In this document: piece by piece, positions 1 to 8,517 of the stretch
Layout: each line of letters starts with the position of its first letter
How positions within the stretch are numbered: the stretch's first letter is position 1
NCBI GenBank assembly: GCA_045544515.1
Contig: JAZPZD010000015.1
Coordinates: 67,143 to 131,142 of the forward strand
Direction: 5' to 3'
DNA: 64,000 bases
DNA from: RGIG8748 sp045544515
Lineage (GTDB): Bacteria; Bacillota; Clostridia; UMGS1810
Notes under the pieces: generated by a model
Seen by the model: the letters and a program-made list of their open reading frames with translations, nothing else
Databases searched by the model: none
Told to the model about the DNA's origin: nothing
Translations under genes and position numbers: made by a program

Positions 1-765
1 TGTAACAATCGCATTTTCAGTCGTGTTGAAATCAAACACCATTTTAACATATTTCCTATTGGGATACATGTCTTGATTAACCGAGTTAAATATATTGTCT
101 AATAATTCAATAATGCATATTTTAATCTGTCTTTCTTTTTCCGCATTTATAAAATCAGACATTTTGTACTGTTTATCATATAAATCAAAATGATATTCAA
201 TATTTAGAAAATATTCTGGTGAGAACTTTTCTTTTCCCCATAAAACTAAGTTATGCTTAGCAAAGTTGTCAAATTCTTTATAAAGATTGATAGTTAAATG
301 GAATTTATCACATAACTTGGTTATTTGTGGATAACATTTCAATATGCCTAGTATTTTTTTATTATTTAAAAAATCCCATTGCTGATAATTCATATTATAA
401 ACAATGTTTAGTATTTGGTATAAGCAGTCGTTAATTTCTGAAATATATTGGCAATACATGTGAACATTCTGTTGTACATATGCTCTCCCATCGACATGTA
501 GAGTTCCTATTTTGTACCCAATGGAGTTGACTATTCCTTCTTTTATTTTTCGACATTCAGAAATTTGTTTGCAAACATCTTCAATAACTATTCTGCTTTG
601 TTCAGCCCAATTCAAACAATTGAAAATCTTTTTTATATAGGCATCGACATCGGGTATGCGCCAATTTATTGCTTCATTTAAAAAATCTACCTGTTCGTAG
701 TAAGCAATTTGCTTGTTTAATTCCAATTCTGATATAATAGAATAATCATTAAGAATATCATTCAT
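1..765 (-). CDS. Partial hypothetical protein, 5' part only
   Basis: An open frame of 255 codons without a stop runs off the left edge of the window. It starts at the ATG at 765-763 (MNDILNDYSII...), preceded by AGGTGATG. The product is hydrophilic, rich in Asn, Lys, Ile and Tyr and probably mostly helical, with no signal peptide or membrane segment. I do not recognise the family. The long helical N-terminus with a central 'FDNFAKHNLVLWG' stretch loosely recalls HEPN-like proteins, but no catalytic RxxxxH motif could be confirmed. The codon use is more AT-rich than in the neighbouring housekeeping genes, which may mean an accessory gene. It is alone in its orientation upstream of ssrA. Confidence 0.7.
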   Translation of the reverse strand, partial: MNDILNDYSIISELELNKQIAYYEQVDFLNEAINWRIPDVDAYIKKIFNCLNWAEQSRIVIEDVCKQISECRKIKEGIVNSIGYKIGTLHVDGRAYVQQNVHMYCQYISEINDCLYQILNIVYNMNYQQWDFLNNKKILGILKCYPQITKLCDKFHLTINLYKEFDNFAKHNLVLWGKEKFSPEYFLNIEYHFDLYDKQYKMSDFINAEKERQIKICIIELLDNIFNSVNQDMYPNRKYVKMVFDFNTTENAIVT

Positions 766-921
766 TTGACATCACCTTTTCAAAAGATATAATCAATAAG
801 ATTATATCACTAAAGCTCTATGGTTTCAATTGTAAGGGAGTTTTATCTGTTTAATCTCAACAGTATTTTATCGAAAAAATCTAAAATATCTAGTTTAAGC
901 ACTACCATCTTAAACAAAGAC

Positions 922-962
922 AAACACCGCCTGGCTAGTAAATCTTAGCCAAAGCGGTGTTT
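922..962 (-). terminator. Terminator of tmRNA
   Basis: A long stem (AAACACCGC pairing with GCGGTGTTT, extended inside by TGGCTA/TTAGCCA) lies directly downstream of the tmRNA 3' end. On the minus strand it is followed by a T-rich stretch. Confidence 0.75.
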
Positions 963-993
963 CTTGTTATATAGCACTTGGCGTGCTACTGAG

Positions 994-1341
994 TGGTGGA
1001 GACGAGGAGAATCGAACTCCTGTCCGAAAATTCATCCATCGGAGGCTCTCCGAGCGCAGTTTGTGGTCAACATTCCCTCAAGTTAAAGCCCACAAACAAG
1101 CTTTAAATCTTGGTAGCTTCATCTTTCATGGTATGCTCAAAGCTTTGCATACTCACGTTCACCACTCGATGACGCTCTTATCCCGACCGTGGTCCTTCAG
1201 GTAAGAACGGCTACCTGTAATTAGGCAGCGTAAGCTAAATTTTTGTTAGCGTTTAATTTTAAAAGTTAGGCTTGTTAAAGCGGTTCCCGCCGCTGCTCGC
1301 TCCTCTGACTTCAAAACCCCCGTCGAAACCATTGCGTCCCC
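994..1341 (-). ncRNA. ssrA: tmRNA (transfer-messenger RNA)
   Basis: The minus strand begins GGGGACGCAATGGTTTCGAC and ends with a T-arm (GTTCGATTC) and CGTCTCCACCA. The 5' GGGGACG and 3' CGTCTCC form the 7-bp tRNA-like acceptor stem, with an encoded CCA. The resume frame at 1250-1221 reads A-N-K-N-L-A-Y-A-A then TAA, so the tag appended to stalled peptides would be A plus ANKNLAYAA. The RNA rescues stalled ribosomes with SmpB and marks the product for proteolysis, generally by ClpXP. Length (~348 nt) and one-piece arrangement are normal for Firmicutes. The tag ends YAA rather than the more usual LAA. Confidence 0.97.
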
Positions 1342-1441
1342 ATATCAGAAATAAGACGGAAGTCATTTTCCGTCTTATTAGTATACTCATTATTTATATT
1401 TTTGTCAATGTAAATTGTTGTCAAATAATATTTCTGTAAAA

Positions 1442-1996
1442 TTATTCCTTTATGCTTCCGTCGGGGTTAAATAGCGGAAGCTTTTCAAGATAAATTATAT
1501 CATCTCTGTCGGCAGCCTCGCCCTCTGCGAGAATTGCCATCTTGCCCACGATATTTGCCCCTGCCTTTTCTGCAAGAAGCTCCAGACATTTTAAAGATTC
1601 GCCTGTGCTTATTACATCGTCTACTATAAGAACTCTCTTGCCTTTCAAAGCCTCGGCAGCATCGCCGTCGAGATAGAGCACCTGCGGATGTGCGGTTGTA
1701 ATGGAATTTACCTCGGCACTTATTACATCGTGCATATACACCTTGGTTCCTTTTCTGGCAATTATGTAGTTGTCATCGGCGCATTGTCTTGCCATTTCGT
1801 AAATAAGCGGTATGCTCTTGCACTCTGCGGTAAAAAGTATATCATATTCGGGTGCACGCTCCAAAAGAGCCTTGGCAGATGCCTTGGTAATTTCCACATC
1901 GCCAAAAAGTATAAAAGCTGCTATATATAACTCGTCTGCAACCTTGCACAAAGGCAAATAGCGGTTGAGTCCTGCTATATTCATTTTGTATTCCAT
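1442..1996 (-). CDS. Phosphoribosyltransferase family protein (adenine PRT-like)
   Basis: A 184-residue cytosolic protein with the type I PRTase PRPP-binding signature RVLIVDDVISTGES at residues 121-134, including the two conserved Asp. The family transfers a nucleobase to PRPP to make a nucleotide. The N-terminal half resembles adenine/xanthine PRTases, but the base specificity cannot be read from the sequence. The start ATG at 1996 is well placed after TTGGAGGG. It is the last gene of a minus-strand run that begins with the SLH-SGNH gene at 6655, 56 bp after the DHHW gene, so it may be co-transcribed with envelope genes without a functional link. Purine salvage is the likeliest role. Confidence 0.8.
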   Translation of the reverse strand: MEYKMNIAGLNRYLPLCKVADELYIAAFILFGDVEITKASAKALLERAPEYDILFTAECKSIPLIYEMARQCADDNYIIARKGTKVYMHDVISAEVNSITTAHPQVLYLDGDAAEALKGKRVLIVDDVISTGESLKCLELLAEKAGANIVGKMAILAEGEAADRDDIIYLEKLPLFNPDGSIKE

Positions 1997-2052
1997 AATA
2001 ATCCCTCCAAGATTAATTTTAATACCAAAGTTTTAAAAAATCAATAGCAAAA

Positions 2053-3180
2053 TCAGAAAAAGAGCCAAGATGTGCTGTTATCCGTAATCAAGGTGTCAAG
2101 TCCGTAAAGATAGAGAATTTTGTTTATGTTCTTTTCATTTATCAGTTTTTTTGCCGAATTTCTGTAATATCTGGTATCTATCATATATATGTTTCTGTAA
2201 TTGTGTGACAAAAACGGTGCCATATTCTGTGCATAGGAATCTCTTATTACAAGCAGATTGCCGCCGTATGAACGAGGGTTGTGTATGTGCACATAGCTGT
2301 GGTTTCCGTCAAGAAACACAGGGTACTTGTCCTTGTTTTTAAGATGCTCTTTAAAAAACACACTATCCGCCGTTTTGCTGTCCTTTTCCTCCAGAGTAAC
2401 CGTTACACTGTTGCCGGTACTCCACAGCTCTATGTTGTCCGGCTGTGCAAGGAAGTATCCGCTGCCCGAATATGTTGTTCCGTAAAAATCTCCGTAGGTT
2501 TCCACCGTGTAGTCAGCTTTTAACGGATATTGCATATCATTAAACTCGCAATATGCCTTGTACACCTCATAGCTTCCCTGCGATGTAAGGTGATGGTCTG
2601 TGCGGTAGTAAACGCCCTTGCCCTCGGTGTACGCGTCAAAGAGTACCTTTCTCGTATCCAAAAAGCTTATATCGGGGGTAAGAGAATTTGCTCTTTCAAA
2701 GAGTTCATCATCAAAATACTCTTTGGAAAAACGAGGGAGCTTGTCATCCATTATATATCCTGCCGTCGGGATAATCAGAAGAGTAGAATCTACCCTTACG
2801 CTCTCTGTAAACTTCTGGAAATTTTTCACATTGTTTTCAAAATTGCCGTCGGTATCTTCCTTTGGTGCATTGATAAGATATCCGCCGTCGGCATAATAAA
2901 TGTCCGAAAGGGCGTTTTTGCCCATAAGTTTAGAAAAGTAGGCATCCACCCCAACGAAGAAATTCCTTCCTGATATGTGGTCTGCCGCATATTTTTCCAA
3001 ATCCGACTGAAAAGTGCCCGAGGCGATACTCTTCCACGAAAATTCGGGAAACTCGGCGAGCACTCTCTTTTCGTTTTCGGAGTAGGTTTTGCCATCCAGG
3101 AATGTAAAAAGCGACATAATAGCAAGCATACCTATAAACAAAAACGGCAATATGAACTTTAATATATTTGGTTTTTGCAT
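2053..3180 (-). CDS. DHHW/AlgX-like protein, partner of MBOAT acyltransferase
   Basis: A 375-residue protein with one N-terminal membrane anchor (about residues 8-28) and an extracytoplasmic SGNH-like domain. The family motif appears as YRTDHHLTSQG at about residues 192-202, so the fourth DHHW residue is Leu here. The downstream strand RDSYAQ matches the nucleophile-like segment of the fold. DHHW proteins are found beside MBOAT O-acyltransferases and are thought to take the acyl group from the membrane enzyme and place it on an extracellular glycan. The gene starts 9 bp after the MBOAT gene ends, which fits this pairing. A second pair of the same type lies at 54654-57305. Confidence 0.85.
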   Translation of the reverse strand: MQKPNILKFILPFLFIGMLAIMSLFTFLDGKTYSENEKRVLAEFPEFSWKSIASGTFQSDLEKYAADHISGRNFFVGVDAYFSKLMGKNALSDIYYADGGYLINAPKEDTDGNFENNVKNFQKFTESVRVDSTLLIIPTAGYIMDDKLPRFSKEYFDDELFERANSLTPDISFLDTRKVLFDAYTEGKGVYYRTDHHLTSQGSYEVYKAYCEFNDMQYPLKADYTVETYGDFYGTTYSGSGYFLAQPDNIELWSTGNSVTVTLEEKDSKTADSVFFKEHLKNKDKYPVFLDGNHSYVHIHNPRSYGGNLLVIRDSYAQNMAPFLSHNYRNIYMIDTRYYRNSAKKLINEKNINKILYLYGLDTLITDNSTSWLFF

Positions 3181-3189
3181 ATTAATACC

Positions 3190-4569
3190 TCAAAATCGAA
3201 AATATAAAAACGGATTGTAGCTCTCTGTAACAAGGCTTGCCACACAAATCACAAATCCCACAATACAGAGGATAATTTCTATAATACCTGACTTGTGCTT
3301 GACCCGCAGAGTACCAAACAGAGCCGCACCCAAGGGCGTTGCACTGATTATTCCTACTGCAAAGGTAAAGAGCCATGGCATAAAGTTAAATTGCAGAGAA
3401 CCGCTTGGCGTAAACATCACCTTGAGATAAGAAAATGCGTCCGCAAATGTGGGACTTGCAAAGAAAATCCACCCCACAACCACTATCAGAAGAGTGTATA
3501 TATGGCAAATTATCTTTGGCACTACGGTAAGCAGCTTTCCGACAAAGAGCTTTTCCAAAACGAGCAAAACACCGTAATACACGCCCCACATAACAAAGTT
3601 CCACCCTGCACCGTGCCACAGCCCTGTAAGTGCCCAGACGATGAGGATATTTACTATCTGCCTCAAAATCCCTCTTCTGTTACCGCCGAGGGGAATGTAT
3701 ACATAGTCCTTGAACCATGTGCTAAGAGAAATATGCCATCTTCTCCAGAATTCTGTGATACTTCTTGAAATATACGGATAGCTGAAGTTGATGCAAAAGT
3801 CGAACCCAAGCATTTTGCCAAGGCCGCGTGCCATATCGGAATATCCTGCAAAGTCAAAATAAATCTGCAGAGTATATGCAAAAGCACCAATCCACGCACC
3901 CAATGTGCCAAATTCGGCAACAGATGCACAAATCTCATTCCATATCAGACCAAACTGATTGGCAAGAAGGACCTTTTTGGCAAGACCTATAACAAAGAGC
4001 TTGACGCCGTTGGAAAACATCACATAAGATACATGGCGCTCTTTTATCTTTCGCTCAACATCACTGTAACGGACAATGGGTCCCGCAATAAGCTGGGGAA
4101 AGAGCGAAATATATGCACCAAAATCCACAAGGCTCTTTGAGCTTCGGCAGTCGCCTCTGTATACATCTATCACATAGCTCATAGCCTGGAATGTATAGAA
4201 CGATATTCCTATGGGAAGCTCGATGTTTATACCCGAGAGATTTTTAAACCATGGAATGATGCGAAGTGTATCGGCAATGAGCATTGTGTATTTAAAAAAG
4301 CCCAGTGCTCCGATATTAAGCAAAATACATAGTGCAAGCATCATCTTGCGTTTGCGGTAGTCCGAGGTTTTGTCTATATACTTTGCCAGATAATAGTTTA
4401 CTGCGATAGAAGCTATCATCAAAAGTACATATACAGGCTCGCCGTACGCATAAAATATTAAGTTTGCCGCAAGAAGAAAAAGATTTCTGAACTTGGGCGG
4501 CAAAATGAAGTTTACAATCACTACTGTCGGCAAAAACAACAGCAAAAAGACAAGACTTGAAAATACCAT
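3190..4569 (-). CDS. MBOAT family membrane O-acyltransferase (AlgI/DltB-like)
   Basis: A 459-residue polytopic membrane protein. Family hallmarks are visible: FYTFQAMSYVIDVYRG, SITEFWRRWHISLSTWFKDY, YIPLGGNR and LTGLWHGAGW. The last carries the active-site His. MBOAT enzymes of this subgroup move acetyl groups from cytoplasmic acetyl-CoA across the membrane for glycan O-acetylation. The ATG at 4569 (MVFSSLVF...) is chosen because GGAG lies just upstream; an in-frame extension to 4608 has no RBS. The genes on either side are a DUF4358 lipoprotein and a DHHW partner, so this is a dedicated surface-polymer acylation module. The acceptor is not identifiable, with the secondary cell wall polymer as the leading inference. 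Confidence 0.9.
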   Translation of the reverse strand: MVFSSLVFLLLFLPTVVIVNFILPPKFRNLFLLAANLIFYAYGEPVYVLLMIASIAVNYYLAKYIDKTSDYRKRKMMLALCILLNIGALGFFKYTMLIADTLRIIPWFKNLSGINIELPIGISFYTFQAMSYVIDVYRGDCRSSKSLVDFGAYISLFPQLIAGPIVRYSDVERKIKERHVSYVMFSNGVKLFVIGLAKKVLLANQFGLIWNEICASVAEFGTLGAWIGAFAYTLQIYFDFAGYSDMARGLGKMLGFDFCINFSYPYISRSITEFWRRWHISLSTWFKDYVYIPLGGNRRGILRQIVNILIVWALTGLWHGAGWNFVMWGVYYGVLLVLEKLFVGKLLTVVPKIICHIYTLLIVVVGWIFFASPTFADAFSYLKVMFTPSGSLQFNFMPWLFTFAVGIISATPLGAALFGTLRVKHKSGIIEIILCIVGFVICVASLVTESYNPFLYFRF

Positions 4570-4635
4570 ATAAATCTCCAAAGTAACGAAAGTTGCCGGC
4601 ATTGACAAATAATAAATGCGGACAACTTTGTTAGA

Positions 4636-5220
4636 TTATTTTATATATTTACTGTAAATACCCTTGATTTTTTCACAATCGGGCGAAAGGAAGAGAGCCA
4701 CAAAATTTCCGTTTCTTTCTACCTTGCATTTTTGAGCGAGGGCATAGTTGTGTGCATCATAGCCCTTGGACTGCTGGGTAAAGGCATCGAGCTTGGTTTC
4801 AAAAAGCTCCGCCACTTCAGAGGCTGCCTCCTCCGATACTGCCTGTATCATAATTATTTCGTGGGGAAAGGTGCCCGCCATTACCACAAAGCCTGCCGCC
4901 TGCGATATATCCGCGGTATCTACACCGTATATTGCAGATGCCGAGTCAGCATCGAGCGGTGCGGCATCTTCGGCACCTATGGAAGATATGATTTCGTCGC
5001 GTATATCTTCGAGAGATTTTGAAGTTTGTTCTTCCGGCTCTTTTGCATCAGCGGTGTCGTCTTTGATTTCGTCTGACGGCTTATCATCTTTGCTGCCGCC
5101 GTATACAACGACCTTGTCGGATATATCTTCTATCTCGCGGTTGGCTTGCTTTTCGGTGCATGATGTAAACAAAAGGCATACCAACAGCAAAACTGTAATA
5201 ACAGAAAACGCTCTTTTCAT
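4636..5220 (-). CDS. DUF4358 domain lipoprotein
   Basis: A 194-residue protein with a lipoprotein signal: basic start, hydrophobic core and a lipobox ending LLFTSC with Cys21. A charged, Asp/Glu/Lys-rich linker (to about residue 75) leads to a C-terminal domain with a pattern typical of DUF4358 (GVDTADIS...FVVMAGTFPHEIIMI...). The function of DUF4358 is unknown, but the domain often occurs beside MBOAT/DHHW acylation genes, as here. It lies 16 bp downstream of the SLH-SGNH gene and 66 bp upstream of the MBOAT start. It is probably an accessory factor on the outer face of the membrane. Confidence 0.75.
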   Translation of the reverse strand: MKRAFSVITVLLLVCLLFTSCTEKQANREIEDISDKVVVYGGSKDDKPSDEIKDDTADAKEPEEQTSKSLEDIRDEIISSIGAEDAAPLDADSASAIYGVDTADISQAAGFVVMAGTFPHEIIMIQAVSEEAASEVAELFETKLDAFTQQSKGYDAHNYALAQKCKVERNGNFVALFLSPDCEKIKGIYSKYIK

Positions 5221-5236
5221 CTTACTATCCTCTCAA

Positions 5237-6655
5237 TCATATTCTGGGTGCATGAGTTTTGAGATATTCCACCCACGCCTTGTCTGCTTCAAAATTAAAG
5301 TGAATACCCATATCCTTGGGGTCACTGCAATATTCTTTCTTTAAATATCCCTCTTTGTCGGACACAGCCTGTGCCGAATTTACATAGTACCAGCCGTATC
5401 TGTTGCACATTTCGAGGAGCTTTGAATTATAGTCATATATGATATTGTTATTTAATGTGGGCTTGTATATGGGGCTGTCCTTTGTCATAGGTGTAACAGA
5501 CTGGATGATAATCTGTGCATCAGGGGATTTTTCAAGGATTTTCCATATGAGGTTTTCCATATCCCTTACACATTCATCAAAGCCAAACCCAAGGCTGTTT
5601 ATGCCAAGCATAACATACACCTTTTTGGCACCGCATTTTTTAACCGCGTCCTCTACGGTAAGCTTTTCGCCTTTGTATACGGGGTGCTTGGACTCATTGG
5701 TAACTGCCCAGTGTGCGTTCAACGGGCTAAGACTTCCTGCACAGAGGAATGTAGCCTTGCCAAGAGCCTTGCTCGATGCACAATAGAACTGCAACGACAT
5801 AGAAACAGAGTCGCCTACAAAGGCGGCATCGTCAAAGTAAGATACATCTACAGTCTTGCCCTCACTCACATACGCCTCAAAATCGCCGTCGGGTGTGGGG
5901 AGTCTGTCGCTCTTGCTGCCCTTGATATATTCTATATAATAAGGTGTGTATGCACCGTATTGTGTACTTACAAATTCCCTGCCGTAAGGGGCACTTTTCA
6001 AAGTGAATATTTTATACACCATCGACGCAAGTTCGCCTCGTGTAACGCTGTCAAAGGGTTTGAAATAATTGTTTCCGTCGCCCTCTATGATACCTGCAAG
6101 TTTTGCCGATACAACATAGGAACGGGCATACCTCGAAACTGTAAGAGAATCGTTAAACGGCTTTGCATCGCCTATGACAGACGGTTTTATATCCATATAT
6201 TCCAGAAAACGCACAACTATTGTGCAAAGCTGCTCCTTGGTGGCTTTTTCAAGCGGTTTAAAAAACTGTTTGTCTGCACCTTTTACAATACCATTGGCAT
6301 ACGCCCAGGATATCGGGGTGTGATATGTATAGTCTTTTGGCACATCATCAAACGGAATTTCGTCCGAAACAGATACATCCTTGCCCATTGTCCTGGCAAG
6401 ATTATAAAGATAAAGGACAATGTCCCGCCTTTTGGCACTCTCATCTCCCCGAAAATCGCTCTCGCCCGGTATAACCGAGTTTTTGTATAGTGTTGTAACC
6501 TCATCATAGAACCAATCATCTTTGTCTATATCGGTAAAGACTGTGTATACCATTTCGCAGTTACCTTCGTCAGATTTTATGAAATTGCAGGATAATATCA
6601 TTGTAAACACAATACAAATTGTCACAATTACTTTGAGAAAAAGCTCTTTTCTCAC
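5237..6655 (-). CDS. S-layer-anchored SGNH hydrolase (three SLH motifs plus SGNH domain)
   Basis: A 472-residue secreted protein. It has a hydrophobic signal segment (about residues 5-25), then three SLH motifs at about residues 38-95, 105-160 and 165-220 (ending in VTRGELASMVYKIF), and a C-terminal SGNH domain. The SGNH blocks are visible: FVGDSVS (Ser nucleophile), VMLGINSLGF (Gly/Asn) and DMGIHFN (Asp/His). SLH motifs bind pyruvylated secondary wall polymer, so the enzyme should sit on the cell wall and act as an esterase or O-acetyltransferase. GTG at 6655 follows GGTGATTTATA. It heads the run that continues into DUF4358, MBOAT and DHHW genes. Confidence 0.85.
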   Translation of the reverse strand: MRKELFLKVIVTICIVFTMILSCNFIKSDEGNCEMVYTVFTDIDKDDWFYDEVTTLYKNSVIPGESDFRGDESAKRRDIVLYLYNLARTMGKDVSVSDEIPFDDVPKDYTYHTPISWAYANGIVKGADKQFFKPLEKATKEQLCTIVVRFLEYMDIKPSVIGDAKPFNDSLTVSRYARSYVVSAKLAGIIEGDGNNYFKPFDSVTRGELASMVYKIFTLKSAPYGREFVSTQYGAYTPYYIEYIKGSKSDRLPTPDGDFEAYVSEGKTVDVSYFDDAAFVGDSVSMSLQFYCASSKALGKATFLCAGSLSPLNAHWAVTNESKHPVYKGEKLTVEDAVKKCGAKKVYVMLGINSLGFGFDECVRDMENLIWKILEKSPDAQIIIQSVTPMTKDSPIYKPTLNNNIIYDYNSKLLEMCNRYGWYYVNSAQAVSDKEGYLKKEYCSDPKDMGIHFNFEADKAWVEYLKTHAPRI

Positions 6656-6834
6656 TATAAATCACCATTTTTCTAATAAATTCGCAACTATATTATTGTA
6701 TCATAACGCACATACGGTGTCAATGAATAATACGACAAATTTCGAACAAATTACAAAGAATTCTTGCTGATACAAGTAACATATTGCAAAGCTCAAACAT
6801 AGTATAAAACAAACCGTAGAAAAGTGGTGTACTG

Positions 6835-7617
6835 ATGTTATCTGTAGTATTAAACGGTATGTTTTTGCCATTGATAGGAACTACTGTGGGCTCTATGTGC
6901 GTGTTTTTTATAAAAGATACCTTGTCAAAGAAAATCGAACGCTCTCTTCTGGGATTTGCGGGAGGCGTGATGATTGCCGCATCTGTGTGGAGCCTCATTA
7001 TACCGTCTATTGAGTCAAGTGAGCATTTGGGATTTTTCTCCTTTGTGCCTGCTGTAGCGGGATTTTGGATTGGGGTAATCTTTCTTCTTGCTGTAGACAG
7101 ATTTATACCTGTGATATATAACAATTCCGAAAATACCGACGGCAAAAGAGGCTCTTTTGAAAAGACCTATATGCTCATTTTTGCAGTTGTGCTGCACAAC
7201 CTGCCCGAGGGTATGGCGGTGGGTGTGGTTATCTCTGCGTTTTTAAACGGAAACAGCGATATTTCGGCTGTTACGGTAATAACTCTGGCACTGGGTATTG
7301 CCATACAGAACTTTCCCGAGGGGAGCATCATCTCGATGCCTCTTGCCGCAAATGGTGTAAAAAAGAAAAAAGCCTTTCTGTACGGCTTTTTGTCGGGAGT
7401 TGTGGAGCCTGTGGGGTGCATTGCGACCATTGTTTTTGCCCATTTTGCAGCACCGATGCTTCCGTATCTGCTGTCTTTTGCGGCGGGGGCGATGGTGTTT
7501 GTGGTTATAAAAGAGCTCGTGCCCGAAATAATCGAAGAGGATAGTTACCGCATTGGCACAATTATGTTTACACTTGGTTTTACTCTTATGATGGCTCTTG
7601 ATGTGGCTCTGGGATAA
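6835..7617 (+). CDS. ZIP family divalent metal transporter
   Basis: A 260-residue integral membrane protein with about eight hydrophobic segments. The ZIP metal-site helices are clear: HNLPEG at residues 121-126 and QNFPEG at 158-163, both in amphipathic membrane helices. Zinc is the likeliest substrate, but iron or manganese is possible. ATG at 6835 has only a weak RBS (GTGGTG). The gene is transcribed alone, divergent from the SLH-SGNH gene. Its 3' end is followed directly by a hairpin and repeat element copy 1. A second, diverged ZIP gene lies at 58771-59523. Confidence 0.88.
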   Translation: MLSVVLNGMFLPLIGTTVGSMCVFFIKDTLSKKIERSLLGFAGGVMIAASVWSLIIPSIESSEHLGFFSFVPAVAGFWIGVIFLLAVDRFIPVIYNNSENTDGKRGSFEKTYMLIFAVVLHNLPEGMAVGVVISAFLNGNSDISAVTVITLALGIAIQNFPEGSIISMPLAANGVKKKKAFLYGFLSGVVEPVGCIATIVFAHFAAPMLPYLLSFAAGAMVFVVIKELVPEIIEEDSYRIGTIMFTLGFTLMMALDVALG

Positions 7618-7620
7618 TGA

Positions 7621-7647
7621 AGGTGCTGCAAAAATTTTGCAGCACCT
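7621..7647. terminator. Gene-end hairpin, left duplicate flanking repeat copy 1
   Basis: The palindrome AGGTGCTGC...GCAGCACCT starts 3 bp after the ZIP stop codon. A near-copy lies at 7901-7930, on the other side of the repeat element, and is followed by TTTTATAATT. The simplest reading is one ancestral terminator, hairpin plus T-tract, that was duplicated when the element entered. Confidence 0.6.
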
Positions 7648-7900
7648 CAGACTGTCGAAAAAGAACGCACCGCAAAGTGAATATAAAAAATCAATGCTCA
7701 TTAGTAAGGAATATTATAATAATTACTTATGAGCATTTTTTTATGTAGCTTTTGTCATAAATGCCAAAAGCTAATATTTTATACACTTTGCTTACTTCGT
7801 CATCGCTCATTGCCGTACTTTTGTACTGCCTGCTTCGCGCTTCCTCGTCTGCGTCCATTTTCGTTCGTCTCATCAGCGTGTCGACTTTATCGACACGCTG
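7648..7900 (-). mobile_element. MITE-like repeat element, copy 1 (inverted orientation)
   Basis: About 253 bp, matching the elements at 42636-42890 and 63799-64000 on the opposite strand. Its ends are imperfect inverted repeats (CAGACTGTCGAAAAAG at 7648, complement of CAGCGTGTCGATAAAG at 7900). It holds a perfect terminal hairpin (CAGCGTGTCGA/TCGACACGCTG) and an internal hairpin (GCTCAT...). No transposase is encoded. A short frame beginning MDADEEARSRQYKS is shared with the other copies. It is flanked by two similar hairpins. Confidence 0.85.
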
Positions 7901-7930
7901 ATGTGCTGCAAAAAATTTTTTACAGCACCT
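7901..7930. terminator. Gene-end hairpin, right duplicate flanking repeat copy 1
   Basis: ATGTGCTGC...ACAGCACCT, a slightly diverged version of 7621-7647, followed on the plus strand by TTTTATAATT. On the minus strand it lies just past the end of iorB. Confidence 0.6.
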
Positions 7931-7937
7931 TTTATAA

Positions 7938-8504
7938 TTATATGTTGTATCCCAAATCAAACGCCTTGAGATTAACCTCGAGGAATTTGGGGGGAACAGT
8001 GGTCTTTATTGTTTCTACCCATTTTTCATAAGCGATATCGGTGTTTTTCGCCATAACGCCGATAAGAACAACATTAACCGCCTTGATGTTGCCTGCCTCT
8101 TTGGCAAGAGAGAGAGCATCTATTACACTTATATCCAGCTTTTCGCTGATTTTCTGCTCGATATTTTCGGGGTACTTCATAGCACCTGTAATTACGGGCA
8201 TAGGATTGATGTTTTGTCCGTTTGCAATGAGCTTGCCGCCTTCTTTGAGATACGGAATTGCTCTGTATGCCTCGAGCATTTCAAAGGCAAGAATAATATC
8301 TGCCTCGCCCTCATCGATTATAGGCGAATAAACCTTGTCGCCGTACTTTACATAGGTTACCACGCTTCCGCCTCGCTGGCTCATACCGTGTACCTCGGAA
8401 ACCTTTACATCGTAGCCTTCGTTTATTACTGTATTTCCTAAAATTCTGCTGGCAAGAAGAGTACCCTGACCGCCAACGCCTACTATCATAATATTTTTAG
8501 TCAT
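7938..8504 (-). CDS. iorB: Indolepyruvate:ferredoxin oxidoreductase, beta subunit
   Basis: A 188-residue protein of the pyruvate/ketoisovalerate oxidoreductase gamma-type fold. Typical blocks are GVGGQGTLLASRILG near the N-terminus and VSEVHGMSQRGGSV. With IorA it interconverts aryl pyruvates (indolepyruvate, phenylpyruvate, 4-hydroxyphenylpyruvate) plus CoA with arylacetyl-CoA, CO2 and reduced ferredoxin. It starts 13 bp after iorA ends. It is the last gene of the T-box-led operon (symporter, acyl-CoA synthetase, iorA, iorB). The operon context and the starvation-type control suggest the carboxylating direction in vivo. Confidence 0.93.
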   Translation of the reverse strand: MTKNIMIVGVGGQGTLLASRILGNTVINEGYDVKVSEVHGMSQRGGSVVTYVKYGDKVYSPIIDEGEADIILAFEMLEAYRAIPYLKEGGKLIANGQNINPMPVITGAMKYPENIEQKISEKLDISVIDALSLAKEAGNIKAVNVVLIGVMAKNTDIAYEKWVETIKTTVPPKFLEVNLKAFDLGYNI

Positions 8505-8517
8505 TTCTTTTGTCCTC

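Noticed and set aside
983..1204. A 73-codon plus-strand frame starting at 983
   Set aside because: It lies antisense within the tmRNA gene and has no RBS.
7621..7930. Autonomous insertion sequence
   Set aside because: The element is only ~255 bp and encodes no transposase; no transposase gene occurs anywhere in the window.
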